Below are positions 1-5,396 of a DNA stretch of 8,194 bases, one piece after another. The notes under the pieces were generated by a model. That model was not told the origin of the DNA and made no database searches. It worked only from the letters and a program-made list of their open reading frames with translations. The stretch is from NCBI GenBank assembly GCA_013695565.1, contig JACDAG010000849.1, forward strand, positions 1 through 8,194, read 5' to 3'. How positions within the stretch are numbered: the first letter of the stretch is position 1; each line of letters opens with the position of its first letter. Made by a program: the position numbers and the translations under genes. Source of the DNA: Bradyrhizobium sp. (lineage in GTDB: Bacteria; Pseudomonadota; Alphaproteobacteria; Rhizobiales; Xanthobacteraceae).

Positions 1-111
1 GTGCTGGAACTGCCGATCGCTTCCGCGCTCGCGATGATCGCCGACGGCCGCATCGTCGATGCCAAGACCATCATGCTGCTGCAATACGCGGCGTTGAATA
101 TTTTCCGGTAG
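1..111 (+). CDS. Nudix-type pyrophosphatase, C-terminal end (partial)
   Basis: The reading frame is open from the first base of the window to a TAG stop and encodes the last 36 residues of a protein whose start lies outside. The tail contains ELPIASALAMI and then IVDAKTIMLLQY. This resembles the C-terminal end of the ADP-ribose/GDP-mannose pyrophosphatase branch of Nudix hydrolases (NudF/NudK type), where an ELP segment is followed by an (I)xDxKT(I/V)xLLxY segment. That family hydrolyses nucleoside-diphosphate sugars to a sugar phosphate and a nucleoside monophosphate. The Nudix box itself is not in the window, so the call depends only on this tail. The gene converges on the SRAP gene across about 100 bp. 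Confidence 0.5.
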   Translation: MLELPIASALAMIADGRIVDAKTIMLLQYAALNIFR

Positions 112-117
112 GGACCG

Positions 118-208
118 TAGGGTGGGCAAAGCGGAAGCGTGCCCACCACTCACAGCGGTGGTCAGGATGGATGGTGGGCACGGCGCAAGTGCGCCTTTGC
201 CCACCCTA
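118..208. repeat. Nested inverted repeat between convergent genes
   Basis: The outer arms tagggtgggcaaa (118-130) and tttgcccaccctа-type complement (196-208) pair perfectly over 13 bp. Inner arms gtgcccacca (139-148) and tggtgggcac (172-181) pair perfectly over 10 bp. Each half is also a small hairpin by itself, because GTGGGCA is followed by TGCCCAC. The element fills the gap between two convergent stop codons, so it could fold in RNA from either strand and help end transcription, though there is no T-tract. From memory, GTAGGGTGGGCAAAG-type repeats are dispersed in Bradyrhizobium and related genomes; that membership is inference. Confidence 0.75.
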
Positions 209-213
209 TGAAA

Positions 214-975
214 CTAAAACAAACTCCCCTGCCCTTCGTCCTCCGGCGCCGAGGACGTTGCCTTGCGCGCGGTTTTCTTCGGCTTCGGCGCTTCAGCTTC
301 GCGTTCTTCGTCTGATATCGGCAACAGCAATTGCGCGTCGTCGCTGGCGACGCGATTGACGCGCGTCGAAATCTCGTGCCAGGCGAACTCGCCTTCGGCA
401 GGACCGGTCAGCAAGGCCATGACATCGTCGGCGTCAAAGGCCCGGCCATCGAGCCAGCGCTCGAATTCGTCGGGCGCAATCGTCACCGGCACGCGGTGAT
501 GCAGTGCCGCCAGATCGCGGCTGGCCGGCGCGGTGACGATTGCGACGCTGTCCATCTCTTCGCCATTCGGGCCCATCCAGGTTTCGGCCAGCGCGGCAAA
601 GCCAACCGGCTGTCCATCGCGGCGGTGGATGAAGAACGGCCGCTTGCGGCCGCTCGAATCCTGCCATTCGTAATAGCCGTCGGCCGGGATCAGGCAGCGC
701 CGCCGCTTGATGGCATTCTTGAAGGCGGGCTTCTCCCGCACCGTCTCGGAGCGTGCATTGATCAGCAGCGTGAACTTGCGCGGGTCCTTGACCCAGGCCG
801 GGACCAGCCCCCAGCGCATCAGCCGGAAGTGCCGCCCGCCATTCTCCAGCATCACCACCGGGATCGGCTGGGTCGGCGCAATATTGTACCGCGGCGGGAA
901 ATTGGGCTGCTCGACGTAGCCGAAAATCTGCCTAAGTGCCGCCGGAGGCGAAGTAATTACAAAACGTCCGCACAT
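214..975 (-). CDS. SRAP domain protein (YedK/HMCES-like abasic-site protein)
   Basis: The 253-residue product begins MCGRFVI, the family signature: after removal of Met1, Cys2 becomes the N-terminal residue that forms a thiazolidine crosslink with abasic sites in single-stranded DNA, shielding them from strand breakage. The other active-site residues are present and correctly placed: Asn73 in LINARSETV, Glu103 in ADGYYEW, and His159 in HHRVP (E. coli YedK: Asn75, Glu105, His160). The SRAP fold ends near residue 222. A charged, probably disordered tail (about 223-248, Lys/Glu/Ala rich) follows and ends in QGSLF, which looks like a bacterial sliding-clamp-binding pentapeptide. The ATG at 975 is fixed by the requirement for Cys2. 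No strong ribosome-binding site precedes it, and no LexA box of the alphaproteobacterial GTTC-N7-GTTC form is seen upstream. The gene is divergent from the next one with a 63-bp gap. Confidence 0.95.
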   Translation of the reverse strand: MCGRFVITSPPAALRQIFGYVEQPNFPPRYNIAPTQPIPVVMLENGGRHFRLMRWGLVPAWVKDPRKFTLLINARSETVREKPAFKNAIKRRRCLIPADGYYEWQDSSGRKRPFFIHRRDGQPVGFAALAETWMGPNGEEMDSVAIVTAPASRDLAALHHRVPVTIAPDEFERWLDGRAFDADDVMALLTGPAEGEFAWHEISTRVNRVASDDAQLLLPISDEEREAEAPKPKKTARKATSSAPEDEGQGSLF

Positions 976-1038
976 TTACTAACCCAAATGGGTGTCCCGT
1001 TTAATCTGTTTTAACCCCAGATGTTAACAGTGGAAACG
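976..1038. promoter_or_regulatory. Divergent intergenic region with TTAA-rich AT island
   Basis: This 63-bp region separates the divergent SRAP gene from the gene starting at 1039 and must hold at least one promoter. It contains a small dyad, ACCCA-AA-TGGGT (982-993), and three TTAA tetramers (1001-1004, 1011-1014, 1024-1027), two of them in the form TTAA-N6-TTAACC. These resemble, but do not match, the CtrA consensus TTAA-N7-TTAAC. No clear -35/-10 pair could be picked out. Confidence 0.3.
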
Positions 1039-1551
1039 ATGAGCTCAACGGCCGCCACACAAGCGCGATCCGATCGCCCGATACCGCCGCCGACGGGCCA
1101 CATCGATGAGGCCCGCGCCGCGGTGCTGCGCGCCGCCAACATCAATCCCCGCACCGGCCTTGCCACCGACTATCTGAATCATTTCAACGAAGCCATCATG
1201 CTGCTCGAAATGATTCCGGACATGCCGGAATGCGCCGAGGATTTTCTGACCTGGACCCCGCTGTCCTATGCCGAACATTTCTGGGCTTCCAATTTCAAAG
1301 CCCGCGATCTCGCGATCGAGGCCTACGAATTGGCCGACCCCAGGATTCGCGCCGAGTTCGACAAGATCGCCGACACCATGACCTCGATCCTGACCGCGGT
1401 CGGCACCGCCATGCGCGAAGCCCGCCAGGACAAGACCCGCGCCACGCTCGCCGAGCAGGCCACGGGCTGGGTCAAGCCGCTGGTGATGCTCGCCGGCGGC
1501 ATCATCAACGGCGCCTCCGAGGCCGACGTCGAAACCATCATGGCGAACTAA
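1039..1551 (+). CDS. Conserved hypothetical protein, helical, unknown function
   Basis: I cannot assign a named family. The product from ATG 1039 is 170 residues. After a polar, Pro-rich N-terminal stretch it looks almost wholly alpha-helical. The central block runs through DYLNHFNEAIMLLEMI, then PECAEDFLTW and AEHFWASNFKARDLAIEAY, and is rich in His, Glu and aromatic residues. There is no signal peptide and no membrane segment, so it is probably cytosolic. The C-terminal third (ATGWVKPLVMLAGGIINGAS) is more hydrophobic but too short and interrupted for a confident membrane helix. An in-frame ATG at 1021 would add six residues, but it has no ribosome-binding site and lies in the AT-rich promoter-like island; ATG 1039 has GGA four bases upstream. 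I recall similar hypothetical proteins in Bradyrhizobium relatives, but this was not checked. Confidence 0.8.
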   Translation: MSSTAATQARSDRPIPPPTGHIDEARAAVLRAANINPRTGLATDYLNHFNEAIMLLEMIPDMPECAEDFLTWTPLSYAEHFWASNFKARDLAIEAYELADPRIRAEFDKIADTMTSILTAVGTAMREARQDKTRATLAEQATGWVKPLVMLAGGIINGASEADVETIMAN

Positions 1552-1635
1552 GGCCCGACCTGTCGGCAGGGCGTTAGACCTTGTCGCATCGATCGGGCAT
1601 GATCGGGTCCGGAAATCACTTCCACGGATCACGCC

Positions 1636-2058
1636 TTGGATTCCGCCGTCCCACCGACCCGCCCCCAACTCGCCGTCAGCGGCGCGATCTTTCGCGACGG
1701 CAAGGTGCTGCTGGTCCGCCGTTCGCGCTCGCCGGGCAAGGGCTTTTATTCATTCCCCGGCGGCCGGGTCGAATTCGGCGAATCGCTGCATACGGCGCTG
1801 CATCGCGAGGTCGACGAGGAGACCGGGCTGCGCATCGAGATTCTGGAGCTGGCTGGCTGGCGCGAGGTGCTGCCGGGAACCGGCGGCAGCGGCGGCCATT
1901 ACCTGATCATGTCGTTCGCGGCACGCTGGACCGCCCGCGAGCCGGTCCTCAACGACGAGCATGATGATTTCGGATGGTTCGACCCCGACGCGCTCGGCGA
2001 TCTCAAGGTTACCGGCGGCCTTCTGGAGGTCATATCGGCGGCGCGGAAGCTGGTTTAG
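1636..2058 (+). CDS. Nudix hydrolase (MutT-like), TTG start
   Basis: This 140-residue protein carries a complete Nudix box, GX5EX7REUXEEXGU, at residues 43-65: Gly43, Glu49, Arg57-Glu58, Glu61-Glu62, Gly64. The box binds Mg2+ and catalyses hydrolysis of a nucleoside diphosphate linked to another moiety. The N-terminal strand LAVSGAIFRDGKVLLVRR and the GFYSFPGG turn before the box are typical of small MutT-like members. Substrate cannot be read from the sequence; oxidised or surplus nucleotides, or nucleotide sugars, are all possible. The start is taken as TTG 1636, because the nearest upstream in-frame stop is at 1600-1602 and no ATG or GTG lies between; a GGA lies about eight bases upstream. 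It is 84 bp from the previous gene and may be cotranscribed with it. It is unrelated to the longer Nudix protein at the window's left edge beyond the shared fold. Confidence 0.92.
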   Translation: MDSAVPPTRPQLAVSGAIFRDGKVLLVRRSRSPGKGFYSFPGGRVEFGESLHTALHREVDEETGLRIEILELAGWREVLPGTGGSGGHYLIMSFAARWTAREPVLNDEHDDFGWFDPDALGDLKVTGGLLEVISAARKLV

Positions 2059-2071
2059 CCCGAGATCTTTG

Positions 2072-2125
2072 TTTTGACGCGTTTTCTTCACGCGAACCGG
2101 TGCCCACTTCGCTCGAAAACGCTAT
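2072..2125. repeat. 54-bp palindromic intergenic repeat, copy 1
   Basis: This 54-bp sequence starts at ttttgacgcg and ends at aaaacgctat. It matches copy 2 (2586-2639) at 53 of 54 positions, the difference being G2102 versus A2616. It is internally palindromic: GCGTTTTC pairs with GAAAACGC (8 bp), and inside that GCGAA pairs with TTCGC, leaving an 11-nt loop. It lies between the Nudix and TIGR02301 genes. The spurious upstream extension of the TIGR02301 frame is a translation of this repeat. The same sequence is, from memory, a common dispersed element in Bradyrhizobium. Confidence 0.9.
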
Positions 2126-2178
2126 CTCTTGCTTCCTGCGCATTGAGGGGGCATATCGGGCGGGTTCTGGACCCCCAA

Positions 2179-2556
2179 ATGCGCAAGCCGTTTTTCGCCC
2201 TTCTCATCCTGATCTCGGCATGCCTGATGGCCCCCGCGCGGGCCCAGGATGCGGCCGCGCCGTTCGATGGCGATCTGCAGCGGCTGGCCGAGATCCTCGG
2301 CACGTTGCACTATTTGCGCGGCATCTGCGGCAACAATGAAGGCGCGAAATGGCGCAACGAGATGCAGGCATTGGTCGACGCCGAAACCCCTTCCGGCGAA
2401 CGCCGCGCGCGCATGATCGCCGGCTTCAACCGCGGCTATAACGGATTTCAGCAGACCTACCGGACCTGCACGCCCGCCGCCTCGATCGCGATCCGCCGCT
2501 ACATCGAAGAAGGCTCCAAGATCTCGCGCGACCTGACCGCACGTTATGCGAACTGA
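2179..2556 (+). CDS. TIGR02301/DUF2385 family exported protein, unknown function
   Basis: The 125-residue product has an N-terminal signal sequence (MRKPFFALLILISAC, then LMAPARA before QDAA), so it should be exported to the periplasm. The mature part carries the features of TIGR02301 (DUF2385), a family of alphaproteobacteria with no known function: LAEILGTLHYLRGICG, a W-R-N-E-M segment, AGFNRGYNGFQQTY and RTCTPAAS. The two well-separated cysteines noted for the family are Cys50 and Cys97 and could form a disulfide in the periplasm. The ATG at 2179 is chosen because it starts directly on the signal peptide and has GGA seven bases upstream. The frame can be extended to a TTG at 2074, but that added part is translated repeat sequence. 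A hairpin terminator follows the stop at once. Signal-peptidase type is uncertain: ARA|QD fits type I, but ISAC15 also fits a lipobox. Confidence 0.9.
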   Translation: MRKPFFALLILISACLMAPARAQDAAAPFDGDLQRLAEILGTLHYLRGICGNNEGAKWRNEMQALVDAETPSGERRARMIAGFNRGYNGFQQTYRTCTPAASIAIRRYIEEGSKISRDLTARYAN

Positions 2557-2589
2557 AGCCCGGTTCTGAACCGGGCTCTAACTTTTTTT
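2557..2589 (+). terminator. Rho-independent terminator after the TIGR02301 gene
   Basis: Immediately after the TGA stop, AGCCCGGTT (2557-2565) and AACCGGGCT (2569-2577) form a perfect 9-bp GC-rich stem with a 3-nt loop. A run of seven T residues (2583-2589) follows, five bases past the stem. The T-run is continuous with the start of repeat copy 2, so the terminator and the repeat are fused. Confidence 0.8.
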
Positions 2590-2639
2590 GACGCGTTTTC
2601 TTCACGCGAACCGGTACCCACTTCGCTCGAAAACGCTAT
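2586..2639. repeat. 54-bp palindromic intergenic repeat, copy 2
   Basis: This is the second copy of the element at 2072-2125, in the same orientation, 514 bp further on, with a single difference (A2616, which makes a GGTACC palindrome at the centre). Arms 2593-2600 and 2629-2636 pair over 8 bp; 2606-2610 and 2622-2626 pair over 5 bp. It begins in the T-run of the preceding terminator and ends one base before the GGGA ribosome-binding site of the HAD gene, so it occupies essentially the whole intergenic space. Confidence 0.9.
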
Positions 2640-2648
2640 GGGACGCCC

Positions 2649-3287
2649 ATGGACGCTGTCTATTTCGACCTCGACGGCACGCTGACGGATCCCAAGCCCG
2701 GCATCACCCGCTCGATCCAGTACGCGCTGCGGAAGCTCGACCACCCCACCATCCCGACCGAGGACGAACTGACCTGGTGCATCGGGCCGCCGCTGCGCGC
2801 CAGTTTTGTCAGGTTACTCGGCGCCGAAGACCATGCCGACCGCGCGGTGTCGCTGTATCGCGAACGATTTTCCGACATCGGTCTGTACGAGAACGCCGTC
2901 TATGACGGCATCAGCGAAGTGCTGACGACGCTGAGCCAGTCCGGCCAGCGGCTGTTCGTCGCCACCAGTAAGCCGCACGTATTCGCGACACGCATCGTCG
3001 AGCATTTCGGGCTGCGGCATCATTTCGAGCACGTGTTCGGCTCGGAGCTGGACGGCACCCGCGTCGACAAGTCCGATCTCCTGCAATACGCGCTGAAGAT
3101 CGCGGCGGTCGATCCGTCCAAGACCGTGATGATCGGCGACCGCAGCCACGACATGGTCGGCGCGGGCAATAACGGCATGACGGGGATCGGCGTGCTCTAC
3201 GGCTATGGCAGCAGAGACGAATTGATCGGAGCCGGCGCGCAGCACGTCTGCGCCACGCCACAGGCAATCCTGGGCTGCATTCCCTAA
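2649..3287 (+). CDS. HAD-family hydrolase, phosphoglycolate-phosphatase-like
   Basis: The 212-residue protein has all four haloacid-dehalogenase motifs: FDLDGT (nucleophile Asp7, acid/base Asp9), ATSK (Ser107), Lys141, and GDRSHDMVGA (Asp164, Asp168). The residues after motif I (TDPKPGITRSIQYAL) begin the helical C1 cap of subfamily I, and GVLYGYGSRDELIGAGA near the end is typical of the Gph/PpaX group. These enzymes remove phosphate from small molecules in the cytosol; 2-phosphoglycolate (from DNA 3'-end repair or carbon metabolism), pyrophosphate and nucleotides are all known substrates in the group, and the sequence does not decide among them. ATG 2649 has GGGA at 2640-2643 with a 5-base spacer. 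The gene lies just downstream of a terminator fused to a repeat, so where its promoter sits is unclear. Confidence 0.9.
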   Translation: MDAVYFDLDGTLTDPKPGITRSIQYALRKLDHPTIPTEDELTWCIGPPLRASFVRLLGAEDHADRAVSLYRERFSDIGLYENAVYDGISEVLTTLSQSGQRLFVATSKPHVFATRIVEHFGLRHHFEHVFGSELDGTRVDKSDLLQYALKIAAVDPSKTVMIGDRSHDMVGAGNNGMTGIGVLYGYGSRDELIGAGAQHVCATPQAILGCIP

Positions 3288-3451
3288 AGATTTTTTCCGA
3301 GTGTTTTTCTTGGAACCGGCGAGCGATTCAAATGCCGGAACGGCCGTTAACCTTTCTTAAAGATGTGGTCTAGCAGGCCCTGCGGCGCATGCTACAGCTT
3401 GGCGATCAGACGCGCTCCGCCGGGGAACGCGCGCAACGTCTGTCAGGTTTC
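3288..3451 (+). promoter_or_regulatory. Intergenic region with TTAACC/TTAA motif
   Basis: The 164-bp gap before the small gene at 3452 opens with T-rich tracts but has no convincing terminator hairpin. It contains TTAACC-N4-TTAA (3347-3360), which is TTAA-N6-TTAA, again one base short of the CtrA consensus spacing. Two GGAAC pentamers (3312-3316, 3337-3341) do not have the downstream CGTT at the spacing needed for an EcfG stress promoter. Confidence 0.2.
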
Positions 3452-3718
3452 ATGAGCCATCCTGCGTCCTATTCGATCGCCCGCGACCCGCTGCCCGACC
3501 ACGAACAGAAGCAGGCGGCGCTGAGTTATCTCAACGAGGCCTGGGCCGAGGCGCGCCATGATGGCGTCGACGGCGACTGCCTGGCGCAGGCGAGCCTGTT
3601 CACGGCGCTCGCCGAACTGGTCTCGACCTATGGCGAGGACGCGGTGGCGAAATTCTTCGAAGGCCTTGCCGCGCGCGTGCGCAATGGCGAGTTTTCGCTG
3701 GCGCTGGCGAAGCAGTAA
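3452..3718 (+). CDS. Small hypothetical protein, helical
   Basis: I do not recognise a named family. The 88-residue product (MSHPASYSIARDPLPDHEQ and onward) has a short polar N-terminus followed by three or four amphipathic helices: QAALSYLNEAWAEA, DCLAQASLFTALAELVSTYG, and AVAKFFEGLAARVRNGEF. It has one Cys, no signal peptide and no membrane segment, so it is probably a soluble cytosolic protein. The start at 3452 is preferred because AGG lies five bases upstream. An upstream in-frame ATG at 3389 would add 21 residues of low-complexity Arg/Gly-rich sequence without a ribosome-binding site. The codon use matches its neighbours, supporting a real gene despite its size. It converges on the dihydroorotase gene across a palindromic element. 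Confidence 0.75.
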   Translation: MSHPASYSIARDPLPDHEQKQAALSYLNEAWAEARHDGVDGDCLAQASLFTALAELVSTYGEDAVAKFFEGLAARVRNGEFSLALAKQ

Positions 3719-3739
3719 TTTTCGCTGTTCGCTACCGCT

Positions 3740-3840
3740 GTCATCGTCCGCGAAGGCGGACGATCCAGTATTCCAGAGACGTCAGCAATTGAATCGATAG
3801 GCCGCGGCGTACTGGATCACCCGCCTTCGCGGGTGACGAC
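3740..3840. repeat. REP/BIME-like paired palindromic element
   Basis: Two 31-nt arms (3740-3770 and 3810-3840) are inverted copies of each other at 26 of 31 positions, separated by 39 bp. Each arm contains its own perfect 6-bp hairpin: GTCCGC-gaag-GCGGAC in the left arm and ACCCGC-cttc-GCGGGT in the right arm. Four of the five differences between arms fall in these stems and keep pairing intact. The element fills the gap between convergent genes, so it could end or stabilise transcripts from either side. The layout is that of a bacterial interspersed mosaic element built from two REP units. Confidence 0.85.
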
Positions 3841-3881
3841 AAGTGTGGTTGAGGCGGCGCATCGCCCCTCTCCAACAGCAA

Positions 3882-5216
3882 CTACGCCTTCAACGTCTCC
3901 AGGAACCCCACCGGCTCGCCGGTCGATGGCGTCATCAGTTCGCCCTGCCACATCACGCGCTTGCCGCGCACGAAGGTGCCGACCGGCCAGCCGGTGACGC
4001 GGACGCCGTCATAGGGCGTCCACCCCGCCTTCGAAGCCACCCATTTGTTGGTGATGGTCTCGGAGCGCTTGAGATCGACGATTGTGAAATCGGCATCATA
4101 GCCGGCCGCGATGCGGCCCTTGGTCGCGATGTTGTAGAGCCGCGCGGGACCAGCGCTGGAGAGATCGACGAAACGCGCCAGCGACAGCCGCCCGGCATTG
4201 ACGTGGTCGAGCATCAGCGGCACCAGCGTTTGCACGCCGGTCATGCCGGAGGGTGAAGCCGGATAGGTTGTTGCCTTTTCCTCCAGCGTATGCGGCGCGT
4301 GGTCGGAGCCGAGCACGTCGATGATGCCCTGCTCGATGCCGTACCAGATGTGGTCGCGGTGATCGGCCGAGCGCACCGGCGGATTCATCTGGGCATGGGT
4401 GCCGAGCCGCTCGTAGCATTCGGGCGCCACCAATGTCAGGTGATGCGGCGTTGCCTCGCAGGATGCGACATCCTTGTGGTCCCGCAGATAATCGATCTCC
4501 TGCTTGGTCGAGATATGCAGCACGTGAATGCGCTTGCCGCTCTCGCGCGCAATAGTGACCAGCCGTTGCGTCGCCATCAGCGCCGCGGTCTCGTCGCGCC
4601 ATACCGGATGCGAGCGCGGATCGCCCTCGATGCGCAGCGACTTGCGTTCGTTGAGGCGGTATTCGTCCTCAGCGTGGAAGGCGGCGCGGCGCTTGATCAC
4701 CGCAAAGATCCGCCGCAGGCTTTCGTCGTCCTCGACCAGCAGCGCGCCGGTGGAGGAGCCGATAAACACCTTGACGCCGGCGCAGCCCGGCGCGCGTTCC
4801 AGCGTCGGCAGATCCTGCACATTCTCGCGGGTGCCGCCGATGAAGAACGCGAAATCGCAATGCATGCGATGATGGGCGCGCTTGATCTTGTCGCTGAAGG
4901 TCGCCTCGGTGACGGTCAAGGGATCGGTGTTCGGCATTTCGAACACCACCGTGACGCCGCCCATCACGGCGCTGCGCGATCCGGTTTCGAGGTCTTCCTT
5001 CTGGGTCAGGCCCGGCTCGCGGAAATGCACCTGGGTGTCGATGACGCCGGGCAGGATATGCAGCCCCTTGCAGTCCACAGTCTCGGCAGCGGTTGCCTGC
5101 CCCAGGCTGCCGATCGCGGCGATCCGGCCGTTGGCGATGCCGATGTCGCGGACACCCTCGCCGTCCTGATTGACCACGGTGCCGGATTTTAGAATGGTAT
5201 CAAATCGCTGATTCAT
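3882..5216 (-). CDS. pyrC: Dihydroorotase (amidohydrolase family)
   Basis: The 444-residue protein has the length and motif order of a class I-like dihydroorotase, which interconverts carbamoyl-aspartate and dihydroorotate in pyrimidine synthesis. Visible motifs are GVIDTQVHFREPG (57-69), FEMPNTDP (92-99), GVKVFIGSSTGALLV (147-161, with Lys149 as a candidate bridging residue), FHAEDE (His181), HVLHIST (His234), ATPHHL and GSDHAPH (Asp305). The usual DxHxH metal motif reads D60-T-Q62-V-H64, so the first His is Gln. I recall the same change, with the GVKVF-GSSTG block, in some Bacteroidetes and alphaproteobacterial dihydroorotases, so this is probably a known branch, not a dead enzyme. No pyrB is adjacent, so it may be a second, solitary copy, and activity on another cyclic amide is possible. 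The start at 5216 has GAGGA three bases upstream. It is divergent from ygfZ. Confidence 0.88.
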   Translation of the reverse strand: MNQRFDTILKSGTVVNQDGEGVRDIGIANGRIAAIGSLGQATAAETVDCKGLHILPGVIDTQVHFREPGLTQKEDLETGSRSAVMGGVTVVFEMPNTDPLTVTEATFSDKIKRAHHRMHCDFAFFIGGTRENVQDLPTLERAPGCAGVKVFIGSSTGALLVEDDESLRRIFAVIKRRAAFHAEDEYRLNERKSLRIEGDPRSHPVWRDETAALMATQRLVTIARESGKRIHVLHISTKQEIDYLRDHKDVASCEATPHHLTLVAPECYERLGTHAQMNPPVRSADHRDHIWYGIEQGIIDVLGSDHAPHTLEEKATTYPASPSGMTGVQTLVPLMLDHVNAGRLSLARFVDLSSAGPARLYNIATKGRIAAGYDADFTIVDLKRSETITNKWVASKAGWTPYDGVRVTGWPVGTFVRGKRVMWQGELMTPSTGEPVGFLETLKA

Positions 5217-5396
5217 CGGTCCTCGACGCCCGCTTTAGGCTGCCTCTCGGGCTTGTTGACGGCACCTTAGCGCCTTACGTTCCCATGTGATATCCGGCAC
5301 CTCGGTTTCCCCAGAAACCTGTGTTTCCCCAGGAACTTGAACGAGAACTTCCGAGAGAAGTTCAAGTAGAACCTCCAAAACAGGCCTTTTCAGCGC
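5217..5396. promoter_or_regulatory. Divergent promoter region between dihydroorotase and ygfZ
   Basis: The 180-bp region between the two divergent starts must hold promoters for both directions. Its right half is unusually repetitive. GTTTCCCCAG occurs twice, 18 bp apart (5305-5314, 5323-5332). GAAC occurs three times at 6-bp intervals (5333, 5339, 5345). GAACTTC (5345-5351) and GAAGTTC (5357-5363) form a 7-bp dyad with a 5-bp centre, inside a larger dyad ACTTGAAC (5335-5342) and GTTCAAGT (5360-5367). This looks like an operator cluster. No unambiguous -35/-10 pair was found. Confidence 0.45.

Noticed and set aside
331..1014. Plus-strand frame of 227 codons opposite the SRAP gene
   Set aside because: The minus strand encodes a complete SRAP protein with all catalytic residues; the plus-strand product resembles no family.
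2074..2178. Upstream extension of the TIGR02301 protein from a TTG at 2074
   Set aside because: The extension is a translation of the 54-bp repeat plus leader, and it would bury the signal peptide 35 residues inside the protein. The ATG at 2179 fits the family.
2072..2639. CRISPR-like array from the repeated 54-bp sequence
   Set aside because: There are only two copies, 514 bp apart with a gene between them, and no regular spacers or cas genes.
3312..3348. GGAAC ... CGTT as an EcfG general-stress promoter
   Set aside because: The spacing between either GGAAC and the CGTT is far from the required 16-17 bp.
5333..5372. GAAC array as a LexA (SOS) box upstream of ygfZ-tag
   Set aside because: The alphaproteobacterial SOS box is GAAC-N7-GAAC or GTTC-N7-GTTC (11-bp period). 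Here the tetramers are 6 and 12 bp apart, and no pair has the right spacing.
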